Shown piece by piece: positions 58,630 to 64,000 of a stretch of DNA of 64,000 nucleotides. The notes under the pieces are model-generated. The model had not been told where the DNA came from. It did no database searches and saw only the letters and a program-made list of their open reading frames with translations. The DNA is from Notamacropus eugenii (taxonomy: Eukaryota > Chordata > Mammalia > Diprotodontia > Macropodidae), in the NCBI RefSeq assembly GCF_028372415.1, contig NC_092879.1:97655067-97719066 (forward strand), in the 5' to 3' direction. The number at the start of each line of letters is the position of its first letter. Position 1 is the stretch's first letter. Made by a program: the position numbers and the translations under genes.

Positions 58630-59660
58630 TTTGTCATTTGAAGAGGACCAATGCCAACACAATGTCAGAGTCAAAGTCCAGTGTGTCAGACTGGCTGATC
58701 AGTGGAACAGCAAGCAAAGTAGGAGCTTTTGCTGGTTTTTTTGGATTGAGTTTTAGCCAATCAGACATGTACAAGTGGGCTCTAGCCAATCAGATGCTGA
58801 GTAGAACTGCATATAAAGAGAACTAGTATTGAGAAAGCAGACATTGAAGGGAGCCAGCATTGAAGGGGTGAGTCAGAGAAGAAGAGGGCTGAGAGGAGAC
58901 CTCTGAGATCTGGGAGGAGAGCTCTGATGGCAGAGACTTGCTGAAGAAGCCTCTGAACTTTGAAAGTGAATAGAGCTGTAGGGCAGAAACCTGCCCATGC
59001 AAAGGAGGCTTAGTTTAAGCCCCTTTTGAGAGCTGGTAAAGTGAACTGAGCTGTTATCACTGAACCTCTGGACTTTGGAGGTGAACTGAGATAATGGTGC
59101 TGGTGGTATGTGTCAGTATTGTTCTTGTCCTGTTGAGCTTTGTTTTCCCAGGCAGGAGCCAGGAGAGCTTGGAGTGGAGCAGTCCCTGTGAGTTAAGACA
59201 TGGAGCAGGAGCAGAGAGCTGCCTACATGGGAATCTAGGCAAGAGTCAGGAGTGGTCAGTCTACAGAGGAAGAGCCTTGGGACTTGGAAGTCAACCTCGA
59301 GCAAGATGAATGAGGACTTTACTTGGACACTTGGTATTGGTTAAGGAGACTGTTCTTACTGTGACCTAGGAGTGGATGGTGTGGTATTTTCTGCTGCCCC
59401 TTAAGGATGTATTGTGCTAGGGAAGACCCTAGTCTGGGACCCCCTGCTTATGTAAACAAATACTTGGGGGAATGCTACTGAATGGAATGGTATGTGCTAA
59501 GTGCCACATCTCATGGTATTATGAGATATATTGAATGATACATTTTGTTTAAGAATGTACTATAAATGTTATGCTCTACTTTATCAAACAATGTTTAGTT
59601 TATTGCTGAATAAATAGAGAGTTCATTATACCATGTGATTAGATGCTTGAAATCATTCAC
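58630..59660 (+). repeat. Promoter-bearing repeat unit, possibly an old solo LTR
   Basis: Two CCAAT boxes in a near-duplicated segment (58757-58761, 58786-58790), a TATA-like 'atataaag' at 58811 and an AATAAA at 59609-59614 give a compact transcription unit of about 800 bases, the layout of an LTR. The first 50 bases resemble the start of RTE-related marsupial repeats ('atttgaagaggaccaatg'), so it may be a mosaic. No internal viral genes are present. Age is unknown but it appears old. Confidence 0.35.
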
Positions 59661-59789
59661 AGTAGCAGCAGTCCTCAGGTGTGCCACCACAGGAGGTGAT
59701 ATAATCAGTCCAATATGAGTTGGAAGGTTCTACCACAGGCCAGGTCCATGTGAACATTTGGGCTGGAACTGTCTCAAGATTTGCTCACC

Positions 59790-60250
59790 TCACATTTCCT
59801 TGCTTTGCTCGTAGAGCACAGCGCCTTCTTTGATGTTGGCACACCATGCTGGCCAGACCAGTGCTAGCAACTCCCATGTCTCACAATGGACACTAAAGTT
59901 CTTTAGAGAGACCTTGAGAATGTCCTTGTATGGTTTCTTCCGACTTCCATGTGAGCAATTGCCTTGTGTGAATTCTCTGTAAAATAGTCTTTTAGACAAA
60001 TAAACACTTGGCATTTGAATGTGGCAAGACTGTCAAAGCTGTGCTCTCTGCAGTAGAGATTGAAAGCTCAGTAGTGCAGCTTGAAATAGGACCTGATAGC
60101 TTATCCTGCCGGATGATCTTCAGAATCTTCCTAAGATAATTCAAATGGAAGAGATTCCGTTTTCTGGCTTGGTGCTGGTAGACTGTTCAGGTTTCACAGG
60201 CAGACAACAGAGAGGTCAGCCCAACGGCTCTGCAGACCTGATTGTGAGCC
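59790..60250 (-). mobile_element. RTE-type LINE reverse-transcriptase C-terminal remnant
   Basis: On the minus strand the translation shows KRLFYREFTQGNCSHGSRKK, then YKDILKVSLKNF and ETWELLAL. This is the conserved C-terminal tail of RTE-type and related non-LTR retrotransposons. Upstream, more disrupted sequence retains CETWTVYQHQ and RKRNLFHLNYLRKILKII. It is decayed. Confidence 0.65.
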
Positions 60251-60329
60251 TACACTAGCTTCACAGCACTCCCCATCACATCAAGGTAAGTAAAATAGTA
60301 AGATAGTAAAATAATAAAAATAGCAAAAT

Positions 60330-60760
60330 AGTGGGTGATGGGTGACATCTTGATTTGTACATGATTTGGATTTGTGAGATAGAGTTGTGCAATGTCATTA
60401 GCCTCACTCTTTCCTCCAGTGTCATTGCAGTCCTGTGGCAGGACAAAATCAAGATGACTGGCAGTGACCCAGGATGCAGTGGATGGCTTTGGCATTTTCG
60501 ATGTTTGACCAAGTTCTAAGAGCTCCACAGCACCCTGCGCCCATGACCTTCACAGTCTGTTGGAACAAGTTGCTGTCATTCTGTTGGGGGGAATATTCAC
60601 ACGCTTGGGGTAGACATCCCTTTCAACCATCTACTAAGACAGTTTTATTGGGGCATGGCTGCTGTGCATGCTCCAGCTTCTTGGAGCCACAGAAGGACAC
60701 CAAAGGTGGATGAGCAGCCCTCCCACCAGAGGGGCTAGGAACACCCCATACACCTCACTA
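60330..60760 (+). repeat. RTE-derived repeat, second copy
   Basis: Shares 'ggatgcagtggatggctttg', 'acacgcttggggtagacatc' and 'tgagcagccctcccaccaga' order with the 28.9-29.29 kb copy. Confidence 0.6.
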
Positions 60761-60814
60761 CTTACCTCCTGATAGTTGATGAATTTAAGGTGCAGACTGA
60801 GGCAGTCACTCAAT

Positions 60815-60905
60815 AACCATGTATCAAGCACCTACTACGTGCCAGTCACTGTGCTAAGTGCTGGGGATACAAAAAAAAATCAAAGACATTCCTTCTTGCC
60901 CTGTT
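60815..60905 (-). repeat. MIR-like SINE fragment
   Basis: Contains 'tatcaagcacctactacgtg' and 'actgtgctaagtgctgggga'. Confidence 0.75.
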
Positions 60906-61229
60906 TGTTAAGTAAAAAGCAAATTAACTAACTAAAAACAATATAAAACTAAAGAAGGTAAAGATGTGAATCAAATTTCAAAAAAGAACAATAATAGGGC
61001 CAATAGCAAAGAACGGATGAGGCAAAGAGCAAATCAGAGAAACAATAGAAAATTGCATCCCCCAAATAACGGCCGTACACAACATAGCAAAATATGTGGT
61101 GCAGCTGACATAGTCTTTGAAGGAAAAATATATCCACACATATATACAAACTTACACACGTATACATGTAGATAGCTACATATAGATGCAGTCATCAATA
61201 AAAAAGGAAAGAACATATCAATTAATAGG

Positions 61230-63319
61230 ACATGTAACTAAAAAAAAATGGAAAAGCAACCAATTTTACAAAATAAATTACAAAACAGAAATCCTAAAAA
61301 TCAATGCAGATCTTAGCAAAATTGAAAGAAAAAAGACACTGAGTTGTTAAATAAAAGTAGGAGCTGTTTTAACTGCTAAAATAGATCATATGCTAGTGTG
61401 TTATGCTAAGAAAGAGGGGAAAAGCAAATCAAATGAATTCACAACAATTAAAAAGCAAATAAAGGTCACTATCAGAAACTATTTTACCCAATTATATTCC
61501 AAGAAAACATAACTTGGAGGAAATGTATGGATATTTACAAAAATACGAAACACCTAGATGAAGAGAACAAAAATGAAATGATTTAAATAACCCAACATCA
61601 GAAAAAGAAATTGAGCAAGCCATAAACAAAATCCCAAAGAAAATTCTCAGACTATATGGATTTCAAGCCAATTCTATCGAACACTCAAAGAACAATTAAC
61701 TCTGATGTTATGCAAACTATTTGCAAAAGTAAGAAATGAAGGGATTCTGCCCAACTCCTTCTATGATATAAATAGGGTCTTGATACCAAAACCAGAGAGA
61801 GAAAGCAGACAAAGAAAATTATAGACCAGGGGTTCTTAACCTGGGATCTACAAATTTCTTCTTGTTCTTGTTTTAACAGCTTAATAACTGTATTCCAATA
61901 TAATTGGTTTCCTTTGTGACGCTACTACTTTATTTATACATTTTAAAACATTCTGAAAGAGGATTCTGAGTTTTCACTGGACTGCCGAAGGGGTCCGTGG
62001 CTCAAAAAGTTAAGAACCCCTCCTTTAAACCAATATCTTTAATGAGTATTAGCAGAAACTATCGAATAAAATATTAGCAAATAGACTGCGATAACATATT
62101 AAAAAGATTATACACTAAGATTAGGTTGGATTTATACCAAGATTCTAAGGATGATTTGATGTAAGGAAACCTGAGAACATGATAGACCAAACAAACGGCA
62201 AAAATGCTCGAAACCACATAACTATATCAAGGAATGCTGGAAAAGCTTTTCACAAAATCCAAAATCCTACTCTGTTAAAACACTAGAAAGCAAAAAAAGA
62301 AATGAACAATTCCTTATTATGGCAAGTAGCATCTATCTAAAACTCAGAACCACTATTATACATAATGTGAAAAGGTCAGAGGTCATTTCAATAAGATGGG
62401 GGTGAAAGCAGGGATGTCTATTCTCACAACTACTACCTGATAGAGTTCTAGAAATGGTATAGTAATACAACAAGAAAAAGAAACAGAGAGAATGAGCATG
62501 GGGAAGGAGGAAACAACCTCCCTTTTCTTCAGAGGTTATGATGGTCTGTCTAAAGAACCCTGAAAAGTCAACTAAAAATGGAAACTACTAATTCAGCGAC
62601 ATTTCCAGATGCAAAAAAAAATCCACAGAAACCATCAGAATTTCCACAAATGTCCTCAGGACTAGGTAGAAATAGAAAGTCCATTCAAAACAACTGTATA
62701 ACGTATAAGATACCTGGGATTCCATCTACGAAGGCACACGGGTACCTGAGAAGGAATGCAACCACAAGGACTCTTCATGTAAATGTAGACCGGAATGATT
62801 GGGAAAATGTTACTCATGAGCGGACAAAGACAATAAAAATGCAGTACCGCCTACGTTAATTTCTTTATTCAGTGCCACACCAATCAAACCACCAAAAGAT
62901 TGCTTTGTAGAACTGGACAAAATGATAAGGAAATGCATCTGGATGGACAAAAACTCAAGAATCTCAAGAGAAATAATCAAAAAAAAGAGCAGGGAGGTCC
63001 ACCAGCACCAGACTTCAAACTGTGTTACAAAGTAGGAATTAGTCATCTGATTTGGCTAAAAAATAGAGGACCTGATCATTGGAATAGATTCTGTGTACAA
63101 TATCCAGACATAAATGGACCCAGTAGCATAATGTTCAACAAACCTAAAGACCCCAACTTCCTGGATAAAGATTCACTATTCAAAACAATTTTCTGGGAAA
63201 ACTGGAAAGCAGCGTATCAAAAATTAAGTATGGAGCAACATCTCACACCATATTCCAGGATAAGTTCCAAATGGATACATGCTCACACATATACATACAT
63301 ACATACAGTCAAAGTTTAA
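61230..63319 (+). mobile_element. L1 LINE ORF2 region, sense, decayed and interrupted
   Basis: L1 ORF2 sequence is recognisable throughout, with reverse-transcriptase debris around 62380-62440 and the ORF2 C-terminal part near 62950-63240 (APDFKLCYKVGISHLIWLKN). A DNA-transposon MITE interrupts it at 61828-62022. Sense orientation, with many disruptions. Confidence 0.7.
61828..62022. mobile_element. hAT-type MITE inserted in L1
   Basis: Terminal inverted repeats 'aggggttcttaacct' and 'aaagttaagaacccct' bound 195 bases. Flanking 'tatagacc' and 'tttaaacc' make a diverged 8-bp target-site duplication, and removing the insert restores the usual L1 wording 'atagaccaatatct'. Eight-base duplications are the hAT signature. 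No coding capacity. Confidence 0.8.
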
Positions 63320-63541
63320 ACACTTTGACCATATAATGAGAAGACAGGACTCATTGGAAAAGACCCTGATGTTGGGAAAGATTGATGGTAAAAGGAGAAG
63401 GGGACAGTAGAGGATGAGATGAATAGATAATGTCATTTAAGCAATGAACATGAGCTTGAACAGACTTCAGGAGATAGTGGGAGTTGGAAGGGCCTGGCAT
63501 GGTGTCATGAAGAGCTGGACGTGACTGAATGACTGAACAAC
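63320..63541 (+). mobile_element. RTE/BovB-like 3' fragment
   Basis: The stretch 'ttggaaaagaccctgatgtt', 'gggaaagattgatggtaaaa' and 'gacgtgactgaatgactgaa' matches the wording of BovB/RTE 3' ends, and its translation LEKTLMLGKIDGKRRRGQ is the characteristic BovB C-terminal tail. It sits between L1 pieces and is preceded by a (TACA)n stretch. Confidence 0.7.
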
Positions 63542-63599
63542 GCACACGCACATACATATACATATGTATATGTGTATACATAAGTATATAATTCTAATA

Positions 63600-64000
63600 A
63601 TAATTATTATTCACAGTATTAAAAACTTAAAATGAGGAAGAAAATATCTTGAACAACTATGGATAGAGGGAGAGTTCGTGACCAATCAAAGAATGGAGAG
63701 CATCACAAAAGATAAAATGGATATTTTTAATTATATAAATTTAACAGGTTTTACAGAAACAAAAGCAAGGCAGCTAAATTTAGACAAGAAGTGGGTAACT
63801 GGGGAAAAATCTTTGTGGCATGTTTCTCTGACAAAAGTCTGATACCTAGAAAATGTATTTAATAGGAATGTATGTGTAGAACCTATATAAAATTGTATGC
63901 CATCTCAGGGAGGAAGCGGGGAGGTAAGGCAGAAGGAGGAGGAGGGAGGGGAAAAAAATCCAAGGTATGTAGAAGTGATTTTAGAACACGGAAAACAAAT
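63600..64000 (+). mobile_element. L1 3' part, continuing to the window edge
   Basis: L1 resumes after the RTE fragment: 'agagttcgtgaccaatcaaa', 'aaaatggatatttttaatta' and 'aaaaatctttgtggcatgtt' correspond to the end of ORF2. It is cut by the window edge. Confidence 0.6.

Overview
The window reads as metatherian (marsupial) nuclear DNA. This rests on the interspersed repeats: the abundant tRNA/CORE-type marsupial SINE whose body reads 'ccccatttggggttttctt', MIR and L2 remnants, CR1/L3 LINE remnants, marsupial-style L1 pieces and RTE/BovB-like tails, with no primate or rodent SINEs. The assignment is by recognition only; no database was searched. There are no rRNA or tRNA genes, CRISPR arrays or bacterial features.

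The coding content is a small family of short genes that I could not match to any described locus. Five members are visible and are called G1 to G5 here. G1 is on the minus strand (exon 2 at 5917-6227, tentative exon 1 at 8664-8673). The others are on the plus strand: G2 (21588-21744 + 22681-23156), G3 (34312-34498 + 38790-38992), G4 (41760-41985 + 44757-45032 + 45527-45780) and G5 (51493-51502 + 52034-52476). All introns are phase 1 (G1's only if the tentative exon 1 is right). Exon 1 encodes a variable acidic/polar leader. Exon 2 encodes a Lys/Gly-rich basic stretch followed by a short leucine zipper. That basic-zipper segment resembles the bZLM/oligomerisation region of hnRNP C (compare KKELTQIKQKVDSLLENLEK) and RALY. 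No RRM is present in any member, so these look like free-standing, RRM-less hnRNP C/RALY zipper mini-proteins.

The layout is a mosaic of recent duplications. A block carrying G2 (17195-25560) recurs with G5 (46919-54940), and its central part recurs upstream of G3 (31154-34110). A 2.19-kb inverted repeat (3736-5921 and 39060-41246, about 33 kb apart) places near-identical sequence immediately 3' of G1 and G3. G3 therefore has a 5' half related to G2/G5 and a 3' half related to G1. By eye the non-coding flanks differ at well under 1% of positions, whereas promoters, first exons and much of the coding sequence between them are strongly diverged. This pattern suggests gene conversion of flanks together with rapid divergence or exchange of the genes.

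Between and around the genes lie L1 fragments (8.9-10.1, 13.5-16.2, 26.1-28.4, 43.2, 61.2-64 kb), CR1/L3 remnants (10.9-12.1, 36.6-37.5, 54.8-55.7 kb), SINEs, two DNA-transposon MITEs, long microsatellites (25.8 and 42.7-43.1 kb) and two degenerate tandem arrays. The last 8 kb is gene-poor, AT-rich and made mostly of nested repeats.
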